Below are positions 1-5,252 of a DNA stretch of 5,252 nt, one piece after another. A program made the translations under genes and the position numbers. The notes under the pieces are model-generated. The model saw only the letters and a list, made by a program, of their open reading frames with translations, was not told the DNA's origin and searched no databases. This stretch comes from JTS-RE37 sp041743425 (GTDB taxonomy: Bacteria > Bacteroidota > Bacteroidia > Flavobacteriales > Flavobacteriaceae), in NCBI GenBank assembly GCA_041743425.1, contig JBGTMS010000067.1:1-5252 (forward strand), read 5' to 3'. The first letter of the stretch is position 1. Each line of letters opens with the position of its first letter.

Positions 1-1
1 C

Positions 2-397
2 CCAAATTCCTTGAGAAATAATCTATACCGTTCATTCGGCTCCAAGAACTTTTCCACATTTTGGAATTATTGGAATCCGATTTTCGGATATTATCTGGGA
101 AAGTACATATTCAAACCCTTAAGGAGGATGTTTCCGGTCGCCATCGCAGTTCTGGCCACCTTTATTTTTTGCGGAATGGTACACGATGCGATTACAACAA
201 TTTTTCGCGGAAAAGCATCATTTTTCTTTTCAGTTTGGTTTTTGTTTATGGGACTTGCAGTGTTGATAACGAAATCTCTCAAGAACAATTTTTCAGGGCA
301 AGTTTGGCTAGTACGTGCATTTCTAAATCTGAGCATAATAAGTGTCTGCCTGATATTGACCATTTACACTGTTGAATCACTAGTATTTGGATTTTAG
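2..397 (+). CDS. Small MBOAT-like membrane protein (putative O-acyltransferase), 5' end open at window edge
   Basis: Integral membrane protein of unproven function. The frame is open to the left edge. A TTG at 11 could start a 128-residue protein, but the three codons before it (Pro-Asn-Ser) read naturally into it, so the true start is probably outside the window. Counting from the TTG, residues 17-37 (FW-x2-W-N-P ... YIF-x-PL) match the spacing of the MBOAT signature FW-x2-WH ... Y-x2-PL. His58 in GMVHD sits where MBOAT enzymes carry their conserved catalytic His (usually GxWHG). The signature His after the second Trp is Asn here. Hydrophobic segments lie at about 42-61, 71-88 and 99-124. 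Full MBOAT proteins have about 400-500 residues, so this is either the C-terminal end of one or a short stand-alone relative. I recall short proteins of this type in flavobacteria annotated as acyltransferase, but cannot verify it here. No partner gene is visible. The stop is TAG at 395. Confidence 0.6.
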   Translation, partial: PNSLRNNLYRSFGSKNFSTFWNYWNPIFGYYLGKYIFKPLRRMFPVAIAVLATFIFCGMVHDAITTIFRGKASFFFSVWFLFMGLAVLITKSLKNNFSGQVWLVRAFLNLSIISVCLILTIYTVESLVFGF

Positions 398-434
398 GAG
401 ATTCAATTGACACGTTCGTAAAAGGAACTGAAAA

Positions 435-445
435 CCCTTCGAGGG
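435..445 (+). other. Small hairpin downstream of the MBOAT-like gene
   Basis: The sequence CCCT-TCG-AGGG forms a four-base-pair stem with a three-base loop, 38 bases after the TAG stop of the membrane protein gene. It has no following T-run, so a rho-independent terminator is doubtful. The rest of the 169-base gap (398-566) shows no credible coding frame and no clear TTG / TAnnTTTG promoter for the next gene. Confidence 0.2.
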
Positions 446-566
446 GCAGACACGGGATAAACCCAAATAGTGAGGATTATTGATTGGTTTAAAAGTTTAA
501 ATAAAGGATGACTTAAAAGCCGAGTTGCTGCTATGAGAGTATTTAAGATATTAATAGATACCCCAA

Positions 567-1079
567 ATGAAAATCGCCGTAATTTCCGATATCCACGATA
601 ACATCTGGAACCTGCAAAGGGCCTTAGCCATGCCGGAGCTACAGGCGACAGAAGCCATGCTGTGTTGTGGCGACCTTTGTTCACCGTTTGTCATACATTT
701 ATTGGGGCGGGCGTATTCCAGACCGGTCCATATTGTATTTGGCAATAACGATGGAGATGTTGCGGCTATCATAGGGAACGCAAAGAAATATTCGAATATT
801 CACATTCATGGGGAATATTTTAGAAGTCTCTTAGGCGGGAGTACATTGGCCATGAACCACTACCCCGATAAAGCCAGGGCAATAGCAGAGAATGGAGGGT
901 TCGACATCGTGTGCTATGGACATAATCATACTGTGGTAAACGATGAAATGGTCGGCGACACCTTGCTCATCAATCCAGGGGCAATCATGGGCTATCATGG
1001 AGGAGGGCTAAGAGATATCCCCGCAACTTATTTGGTATTGGATACCGACCTGCCAATAGGAGAAGTTTATCAAATTTGA
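567..1079 (+). CDS. YfcE/MJ0936-family metallophosphoesterase
   Basis: Predicted cytoplasmic, two-metal phosphodiesterase of 170 residues, the usual length of the YfcE/MJ0936 branch of the calcineurin-like superfamily. All family motifs are present in order: Asp8-x-His10 in SDIHDN, Gly35-Asp36, Gly59-Asn60-Asn61-Asp62, His98 in NHYPD, and Gly118-His119-Asn120-His121, followed by NPGA at 136-139. These give the expected metal ligands D8, H10, D36, N60, H98, H119 and H121, so the enzyme should be active. Family members hydrolyse phosphodiesters such as bis-pNPP in vitro, but their natural substrates are mostly unknown, so I assign no pathway. The ATG at 567 is the first possible start, because an in-frame TAG lies at 555. 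There is no Shine-Dalgarno sequence. It lies 169 bases after the membrane protein gene and 230 before the regulator, so it is probably a single-gene unit. Confidence 0.93.
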   Translation: MKIAVISDIHDNIWNLQRALAMPELQATEAMLCCGDLCSPFVIHLLGRAYSRPVHIVFGNNDGDVAAIIGNAKKYSNIHIHGEYFRSLLGGSTLAMNHYPDKARAIAENGGFDIVCYGHNHTVVNDEMVGDTLLINPGAIMGYHGGGLRDIPATYLVLDTDLPIGEVYQI

Positions 1080-1176
1080 ACGGCGCATTACATAGCAATT
1101 TGTTTCCAAAGTCTAAATAAACGACGGGCTACACCGTTGATCCTGATACTCGGAAAATCCAATTGAACGATTAAAA

Positions 1177-1192
1177 TCCCAAGCTTGTGGGA
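1177..1192 (+). terminator. Possible weak terminator after the metallophosphoesterase gene
   Basis: TCCCA at 1177-1181 pairs with TGGGA at 1188-1192 across a six-base loop that contains part of an AAGCTT site. A run of six T follows at 1205-1210, but only after a 12-base gap. The stem is short and the T-run is displaced, so this is a weak candidate about 100 bases past the metallophosphoesterase stop. Confidence 0.2.
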
Positions 1193-1224
1193 CAAATAAT
1201 TACATTTTTTAAAGTTTTATATTG

Positions 1225-1246
1225 ACAAAGTTCGAACAACCTTTGT
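1225..1246. promoter_or_regulatory. Nested inverted repeats upstream of the LysR-type gene
   Basis: ACAAAG (1225-1230) and CTTTGT (1241-1246) form a perfect six-base inverted repeat with a 10-base spacer. The perfect palindrome GTTCGAAC (1230-1237) overlaps the left arm. The element lies 64-85 bases before the regulator ATG, a usual place for an autoregulatory LysR site or a promoter. The sequence AACCTTTG at 1238-1245 differs by one base from the Bacteroidota -7 motif TAnnTTTG, but no TTG lies at the right distance upstream. The element does not resemble the ATAAC-N5-GTTAT box found before cysJ. Regulatory function is inferred only from symmetry and position. Confidence 0.3.
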
Positions 1247-1270
1247 GTTGCAGAGATCCCGAATCATAGT

Positions 1271-1285
1271 ACGGCAGCTTGCCGT
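1271..1285 (+). promoter_or_regulatory. Perfect hairpin / dyad in the leader of the LysR-type gene
   Basis: ACGGCA-GCT-TGCCGT is a perfect six-base-pair stem with a three-base loop, ending 24 bases before the regulator ATG. As RNA it would be a GC-rich hairpin close to the start codon. As DNA it could be a protein-binding dyad. There is no T-run after it on either strand, so it is not a typical terminator. Confidence 0.3.
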
Positions 1286-1295
1286 TCTAAAAATA

Positions 1296-1309
1296 TAAGT
1301 ATTAAGTAT
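1296..1309 (+). repeat. Tandem heptamer TAAGTAT x2 abutting the regulator start codon
   Basis: Two exact copies of TAAGTAT (1296-1302 and 1303-1309) run directly into the ATG at 1310. They fill the place where a ribosome-binding site would be, and neither copy resembles a Shine-Dalgarno sequence. AT-rich leaders without such a sequence are common in Bacteroidota. The exact repeat may be chance. Confidence 0.4.
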
Positions 1310-2203
1310 ATGACCGATTTCCGCTTAAAAGTTTTTTATACCGTTGCCAAAAGGCTCAATTTCACCAAGGCGGCCGAGGAGCTGCTAATATCACAGCCGG
1401 CCGTCACGAAGCATATAAAAGAATTGGAAAGCCAGTTCAACCTAGCTCTTTTCGATAGGAAGGGGAACAAAATAGTTCTTTCTCCCGCAGGGGAAGTATT
1501 GCAAAGGCACACGGAAGACATCCAAGGGATCTACAGGCAAATAGAATTCGATCTGAACCAGTTCAATGAAGCGCAGAAAGGGCTGCTTCATGTAGGTTCA
1601 AGTACTTCGATCACCCAGTATATATTACCTCCCTTACTTGCACGGTTCCATAGCATTCATAAAGATGTCAAGGTGGAACTGTTAAGTGGTAATTCGGAAC
1701 AGATCGAGCAGGCGCTACTGAACAGAAGTATCGAGCTGGGTGTTGTCGAAGGCAGGTCGAAAAGGCGTGAGCTACATTACACATCATTTTTAAAGGATGA
1801 AATCGTCCTAGTGTGCAGTAGCAATAACCCTATGGCCAAGAAAGACGAGATAAGGCCGGATGATTTAAAAAGCATTCCCCTTTTACTGAGGGAGCCCGGT
1901 TCGGGAACCTTGGAAGTAATTGCCGATGCCTTAAACCAAAAGGGAATCCGTCTGGTCGACCTCAAGGTAGAAATGCAATTGGGAAGTACCGAGGCCATAA
2001 AATCCTATCTTCAACATTCGGATTGCATGGCCTTTATTTCCTTGCATGCCGTACTCAAGGAACTTCAAAGCGGAGTTCTTAAAATTATCGAAATAAAAAA
2101 GTTGCCCATCCACAGGCATTTCTATTTTATCACCCCCCAAGGACCGGAAGGGGGGCTTCCCGGACTATTGATGCAGTTTTTGATCCGAAACCATAATTTG
2201 TGA
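1310..2203 (+). CDS. LysR-type transcriptional regulator, CysL/CbbR-like, probable regulator of cysJI
   Basis: DNA-binding regulator of 297 residues, the normal LysR-family length. A winged helix-turn-helix occupies about residues 1-62, with the recognition region at about 18-40 (FTKAAEELLISQPAV and following). A linker helix runs to about 88 and a periplasmic-binding-like effector domain covers about 90-295. In that domain, SSTSITQYILPPLL (98-110) and REPGSGT (194-200) are typical of the CysL/CbbR subgroup. CysL activates cysJI in Bacillus subtilis, and here cysJ and cysI lie directly downstream on the same strand with a LysR box between. Control of sulfite reductase is therefore the best inference; the effector molecule cannot be read from sequence. 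The ATG at 1310 gives the expected family N-terminus (MTDFRLKVFYTVA), and no ATG, GTG or TTG lies in frame between it and an upstream TGA at 1223. A role in another process cannot be excluded. Confidence 0.93.
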   Translation: MTDFRLKVFYTVAKRLNFTKAAEELLISQPAVTKHIKELESQFNLALFDRKGNKIVLSPAGEVLQRHTEDIQGIYRQIEFDLNQFNEAQKGLLHVGSSTSITQYILPPLLARFHSIHKDVKVELLSGNSEQIEQALLNRSIELGVVEGRSKRRELHYTSFLKDEIVLVCSSNNPMAKKDEIRPDDLKSIPLLLREPGSGTLEVIADALNQKGIRLVDLKVEMQLGSTEAIKSYLQHSDCMAFISLHAVLKELQSGVLKIIEIKKLPIHRHFYFITPQGPEGGLPGLLMQFLIRNHNL

Positions 2204-2238
2204 GTTTCCAAGGGGAGGTTGCCCCCAAAACTATCCTA

Positions 2239-2252
2239 AAATTGCGCAATTT
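2239..2252. promoter_or_regulatory. Perfect 14-base palindrome between the regulator and cysJ
   Basis: AAATTGCGCAATTT is a perfect palindrome 36 bases after the regulator stop and 42 bases before the LysR box. It could be a binding site for a dimeric regulator or a far-upstream element of the cysJ promoter. As RNA it would give at most a five-base-pair stem with a GCGC loop and no strong T-run. A GGGG/CCCC pair at 2212-2225 just before it is also too weak to call a terminator. Its function is unknown. Confidence 0.35.
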
Positions 2253-2293
2253 AATTTCCTGATTCCCTTATCATCCACTCTTTGATCACAACT

Positions 2294-2308
2294 ATAACTT
2301 CAGGTTAT
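2294..2308. promoter_or_regulatory. LysR box (T-N11-A) upstream of cysJ
   Basis: ATAAC-TTCAG-GTTAT is a 15-base element with perfect five-base arms and a five-base centre. It contains the T-N11-A pattern typical of LysR-family operators (T2295 and A2307). Its centre is about 60-65 bases before the predicted cysJ transcription start, where the high-affinity recognition site of LysR activators usually lies. No exact ATAAC or GTTAT arm occurs in the 230 bases before the regulator gene itself. The nearest candidate protein is the CysL/CbbR-like regulator encoded just upstream. Binding is inferred, not shown. Confidence 0.6.
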
Positions 2309-2327
2309 TGAGTATCAAAATTTGTAA

Positions 2328-2359
2328 TTGGCGATTGACACCTGTCCAGGTTATTTTTG
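2328..2359 (+). promoter_or_regulatory. cysJ: Predicted Bacteroidota-type promoter of cysJI
   Basis: TTG at 2328-2330 and TATTTTTG at 2352-2359 fit the -33 TTG and -7 TAnnTTTG motifs of Bacteroidota sigma-70 promoters, with a 21-base spacer inside the usual range. Another TTG at 2335 would leave only 14 bases and is less likely. Transcription should begin near 2364-2367, leaving a leader of about 90 bases before cysJ. The -7 motif overlaps the second copy of a CAGGTTATT repeat whose first copy contains the right arm of the LysR box. Confidence 0.55.
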
Positions 2360-2417
2360 TACCATAAATAAAAGACCATAAGGGTACCGGCGGACGGACA
2401 GTCTCGATTCCTGGTTC

Positions 2418-2441
2418 ATTTTACCACATTGTATTTTACCA
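2418..2441 (+). repeat. Direct repeat of ATTTTACCA in the cysJ leader
   Basis: ATTTTACCA occurs exactly at 2418-2426 and 2433-2441, offset by 15 bases, with the second copy ending 15 bases before the cysJ ATG. TGGT at 2412-2415 could pair with the ACCA of either copy, so two alternative weak stems are possible. No known riboswitch was recognised in the leader. Function is unknown and chance is possible in such an AT-rich stretch. Confidence 0.35.
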
Positions 2442-2456
2442 AAAATAATTCGTCAC

Positions 2457-4274
2457 ATGGATTTAAAAAAAGGACTGGAACGAGGTCCGTTCAACGATAA
2501 ACAGGCGGAAAAACTAAGCGAAGCCCTTTCCGGACTGGATTCCGGACAGCTTCAATGGCTGAGCGGCTACTTTTCAGGTATCGCCCTGAATCCTATTTCC
2601 ATAGGAACGGGCGTTATGGCGAACGGAGCTTCTCCGGATTCCGTCACCACGGACGAACCGGAAAAATTGAACATTCTGTTTGGCAGCCATACGGGAAATA
2701 GTGAAGCTTTGGCCGAAAATCTAGCGAACCTGGCAAAGGAAAGGGGAATCGAGGTAGAAGTATCCGATATGGCTTCCTTTAAGACCAGGGACCTCAAGAA
2801 AATAAAGAAATTGGCGGTTATCGTGAGTACCCATGGCTTGGGGGAACCTCCCGTCCAGGCCGAAGACCTGTATAGATACCTGCATGGCAAAAGGGCACCG
2901 GACCTTTCCCACGTACAGTTTTCCGTTCTAGGCCTTGGCGACAGCAGTTATGTGGATTTTTGTCAGACCGGAAAGGAATTTGATGCCATTCTGGATAAGT
3001 TGGGGGCTACCCGTATCGCCCCACGTCAGGACTGTGACGTCGATTATGAGGACGACGCCGAAACTTGGCAAAAAGCCCTTCTTGATGCCATCCTGAAGGA
3101 ATCGGGCGAAACTTCCAATGTGCAGATACGGCCAAATGGAATCGCACCGGTAACAGGGACGAAGTATTCCAGAAAAAACCTTTTTGAAGCCACGATCCTT
3201 GAGAAGATAAATCTTAACGGCACGGGATCCTCCAAGGAGACCATGCACTTGGAACTGGACCTGCAAGGTTCGGGAATAACCTATGAACCCGGGGATGCCC
3301 TGGGAGTGTACGGGGCGAACTCCCCCAAACTGATAAAAGCGGTTTTGGAGGCAACGAATTTATCCGGCGAAAAGCTGGTAGTTAGCCATAATGGAGAAAA
3401 AACCTTGCTGGAGGCACTGACCTATGATTACGAGCTTACACCCTTATCAAAAATCTCTTTGTCCAAATATGCCGAAATAACCGACAATCCACGCCTGAAA
3501 AAAATTCTTGCGGACAGTACCGCCGTTTTGGAATATCTTCCGGGAAGGGATATCCTAGATCTCCTATCGGGGGAACCCCATAAATTTTCACCGGACGAAC
3601 TGATTTCGGTACTACGAAAAAACACGCCCAGAATGTACTCCATAGCCTCATCCCAGGAGGCTGTGGACGAGGAAGTGCACCTGCTGGTATCCATAGTACG
3701 GTACAATGCCTTTGGAAGGGACAAGGAAGGCCACTGTTCCTCTACCTTGGCCGATCGGCTGGAAGTGGACGGCAAGGTTAAGATCTTTGTCGATAGGAAT
3801 ACGCGCTTCAAACTTCCAAAAGATCCCGATGCGCCCATCATTATGGTGGGGCCCGGAACCGGGATAGCACCTTTCAGGGCATTCATGCAGCATAGGGAAG
3901 TCGCCGAGAAAAAAGGGCCTTCCTGGCTTTTCTTCGGCGATCGGAATTTTACGACCGATTTCCTTTATCAGACCGAATGGCAACAATACCTCAAGGAAGG
4001 GGTATTGACCAAGGCCGATGTTGCCTTTTCGCGCGACCGGACAGAAAAGGATTATGTGCAACATCGAATGCTGGAAAACGGCAAGGAATTATACGACTGG
4101 CTGGAAAACGGCGCCCATTTCTATGTATGCGGGGATGCACAAAAGATGGCCAAGGACGTGGACGTGGCCCTAAAACAGATCATTCAGCAGCAGGGCGGGA
4201 TAACCCTTGAAAAAGCGGAGGAGTACGTTAAAAAGCTTCAATTGGCCAATCGGTACCAAACGGATATTTATTGA
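2457..4274 (+). CDS. cysJ: Assimilatory sulfite reductase (NADPH) flavoprotein, alpha subunit CysJ
   Basis: Cytoplasmic diflavin reductase that takes electrons from NADPH through FAD to FMN and on to CysI, which reduces sulfite to sulfide. It has 605 residues; E. coli CysJ has 599. The N-terminal tail (1-45, with QLQWLSGYFSG) matches the CysJ subunit-contact region. The flavodoxin-like FMN domain covers about 71-215, with GSHTGNSEA (76-84), STHGLGEPP (124-132) and LGLGDSSY (158-165). The ferredoxin-NADP reductase part covers about 237-605: FAD motifs RMYSIASS (392-399) and GHCSSTLADRL (425-435), NADPH motifs GPGTGIAPFRAF (465-476), FFGDRN (492-497) and YVCGDAQKMAKDV (556-568), ending in the C-terminal aromatic Tyr605 that stacks on FAD in this family. 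The ATG at 2457 is the only possible ATG after an in-frame TAA at 2379. Nothing is missing. cysI follows after 41 bases, suggesting cotranscription. Confidence 0.97.
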   Translation: MDLKKGLERGPFNDKQAEKLSEALSGLDSGQLQWLSGYFSGIALNPISIGTGVMANGASPDSVTTDEPEKLNILFGSHTGNSEALAENLANLAKERGIEVEVSDMASFKTRDLKKIKKLAVIVSTHGLGEPPVQAEDLYRYLHGKRAPDLSHVQFSVLGLGDSSYVDFCQTGKEFDAILDKLGATRIAPRQDCDVDYEDDAETWQKALLDAILKESGETSNVQIRPNGIAPVTGTKYSRKNLFEATILEKINLNGTGSSKETMHLELDLQGSGITYEPGDALGVYGANSPKLIKAVLEATNLSGEKLVVSHNGEKTLLEALTYDYELTPLSKISLSKYAEITDNPRLKKILADSTAVLEYLPGRDILDLLSGEPHKFSPDELISVLRKNTPRMYSIASSQEAVDEEVHLLVSIVRYNAFGRDKEGHCSSTLADRLEVDGKVKIFVDRNTRFKLPKDPDAPIIMVGPGTGIAPFRAFMQHREVAEKKGPSWLFFGDRNFTTDFLYQTEWQQYLKEGVLTKADVAFSRDRTEKDYVQHRMLENGKELYDWLENGAHFYVCGDAQKMAKDVDVALKQIIQQQGGITLEKAEEYVKKLQLANRYQTDIY

Positions 4275-4315
4275 TCTCTGTCAAAAGCAATCCTGACACC
4301 AAAGAAGACCCATTT

Positions 4316-5252
4316 ATGAGCGAGCGATCAGAGCAACAGAATTTATCGGAAGACGAACATATAAAGGATAAAAGTGACTTCCTTCGCGGAACCATCAAGG
4401 AGAGCTTAAAGGACCCTTTGACCGGTGCCCTGGACCCGGAGGACGTGAAACTTATCAAATATCATGGCTCATATCAGCAATATGATAGAGATCTTGAGGT
4501 CGAACGGAAGCAAAAAAAACTGGAGCCCCTGTACCAATTCATGGTAAGGGTAAGGGCGGCGGGCGGGATCACTACGCCCGCACAATGGCTTGCCTTGGAC
4601 GAGCTAGCGGATAAATACGGTAACGCAACCCTTAAATTGACCACCCGGCAATCCTTTCAGTTTCATGGGATTCTAAAACGAAATCTAAAATCCACTATTC
4701 AAGCGGTAAACGAAACCTTGTTGAGTACCCTTGCCACTTGTGGCGACGTGAACCGGAACGTGATGTGCAATCCCAATCCCTACCAGTCCCAGATTCACGA
4801 AGAAGTGTACCGTCTCGCGGGCGAGATAAGCGAATATTTTCTTCCAAAAACTACCGCCTATCACGAAATCTGGCTGAACAAGGAAAAAGTGGCAGGTACT
4901 CCAGATTTTGAACCTTTATACCATCATAACTATCTTCCCCGGAAATTCAAAATAGCCTTGGCCATTCCGCCGGATAATGATATTGATATTTTTGCCAATG
5001 ACCTTGGTCTCATAGTCATCGAAGAAAACAATAAGATCACCGGATTCAATATCTGTGTGGGCGGCGGATTGGGAAGTACCTTTGGCAACGATGCCACCTA
5101 TCCACGCCTGGCGGATGTGATAGGTTTCGCACCTAAAGAAAAGGTTATCGAAGTGGCCGAAGCGGTCATTGCCATCCAAAGGGATTACGGCAACCGATCG
5201 GACCGAAAATTATCGAGGTTAAAACACACCATCGATGATAGAGGTTTGGAAT
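4316..5252 (+). CDS. cysI: Assimilatory sulfite reductase (NADPH) hemoprotein, beta subunit CysI (3' end beyond window)
   Basis: Cytoplasmic siroheme / [4Fe-4S] subunit that reduces sulfite to hydrogen sulfide with six electrons supplied by CysJ. The first 312 codons are present; E. coli CysI has 570 residues, so a little over half is seen. My translation runs without a stop to the edge and follows E. coli CysI closely, with LRGTIKESLKDPLTG (23-37), LTTRQSFQFHGILK (108-121) and YLPRKFK (206-212). By alignment the sulfite-binding residues are conserved: Arg78, Arg147, Lys210 and Lys212 match E. coli Arg83, Arg153, Lys215 and Lys217. The cysteines that hold the Fe-S cluster and siroheme lie in the C-terminal half, outside the window. 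The ATG at 4316 gives an N-terminus like that of E. coli; a TTG at 4271 overlapping the cysJ stop is in frame but less likely. Confidence 0.97.
   Translation, partial: MSERSEQQNLSEDEHIKDKSDFLRGTIKESLKDPLTGALDPEDVKLIKYHGSYQQYDRDLEVERKQKKLEPLYQFMVRVRAAGGITTPAQWLALDELADKYGNATLKLTTRQSFQFHGILKRNLKSTIQAVNETLLSTLATCGDVNRNVMCNPNPYQSQIHEEVYRLAGEISEYFLPKTTAYHEIWLNKEKVAGTPDFEPLYHHNYLPRKFKIALAIPPDNDIDIFANDLGLIVIEENNKITGFNICVGGGLGSTFGNDATYPRLADVIGFAPKEKVIEVAEAVIAIQRDYGNRSDRKLSRLKHTIDDRGLE

Noticed and set aside
403..772. Minus-strand frames overlapping the start of the metallophosphoesterase gene and its upstream gap
   Set aside because: They overlap a gene with complete catalytic motifs and give no recognisable protein.
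1222..1245. Promoter made of TTG (1222) and AACCTTTG (1238) for the LysR-type gene
   Set aside because: The spacer is only 13 bases and the -7 motif has a mismatch, so it does not meet the Bacteroidota promoter pattern.
2388..2417. tRNA-like look of the GC-rich stretch in the cysJ leader
   Set aside because: No acceptor stem, anticodon arm or proper T-arm could be built; the stretch is too short for a tRNA.
3428..4064. Long minus-strand frames (152 and 138 residues) inside cysJ, and similar ones across 2567-3266
   Set aside because: They lie fully antisense to a well-supported cysJ frame, match no family I recognise, and are low-complexity translations of the reverse strand.
3977..4210. Second + strand frame of 77 residues inside cysJ
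   Set aside because: It is an out-of-frame reading of the NADPH-binding domain of cysJ, with no family resemblance.
4271..4315. TTG at 4271 as an upstream start for cysI overlapping the cysJ stop
   Set aside because: It would add 15 residues unlike the family N-terminus; the ATG at 4316 gives the expected length and sequence start.
4916..5179. Minus-strand 87-residue frame near the right edge
   Set aside because: It is antisense to cysI, whose + strand frame is continuous and matches the family through this stretch.
1..5252. Mobile element, defence system, CRISPR array or phage gene
   Set aside because: No transposase, integrase, long terminal inverted repeats, regular spacer-repeat pattern or known defence domain was seen; the gene content is ordinary core metabolism and regulation.

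Overview
The window looks like chromosomal DNA of a member of the Bacteroidota, most likely a marine flavobacterium. This is inferred from four things: moderate G+C, start codons without clear Shine-Dalgarno sequences, a TTG / TAnnTTTG promoter of the Bacteroidota type before cysJ, and the flavobacterial look of the proteins. All genes seen are on the + strand. There is no insertion sequence, phage gene, CRISPR array, tRNA or rRNA.

Layout. (1) The left edge carries the 3' part or whole of a small, very hydrophobic membrane protein (to 397). It resembles the catalytic half of an MBOAT O-acyltransferase. (2) After a 169-base gap comes a complete YfcE/MJ0936-type metallophosphoesterase (567-1079) with all its metal ligands. 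(3) A 230-base intergenic stretch, rich in small dyads, leads to a complete LysR-type regulator of the CysL/CbbR kind (1310-2203). (4) A 253-base intergenic region holds a well-formed LysR box (ATAAC-N5-GTTAT) followed by a Bacteroidota-type promoter. (5) Next are cysJ, the sulfite reductase flavoprotein (2457-4274), and, 41 bases later, cysI, the siroheme/Fe-S hemoprotein (from 4316, cut by the right edge after 312 codons).

How the genes work together. CysJ passes electrons from NADPH through FAD and FMN to CysI, which reduces sulfite to sulfide for cysteine synthesis. The close, same-strand spacing suggests a cysJI operon. The LysR-type regulator just upstream is of the type that activates cysJI in Bacillus (CysL). 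A textbook T-N11-A operator lies about 60-65 bases before the predicted cysJ start of transcription. This makes a local regulator-operator-operon circuit the best reading of the right half. The metallophosphoesterase and the membrane protein show no visible link to sulfur metabolism.

I do not see a clearly new biological system. The points most worth a second look are the cysJ control region, the small MBOAT-like protein, and the dyads before the regulator gene.
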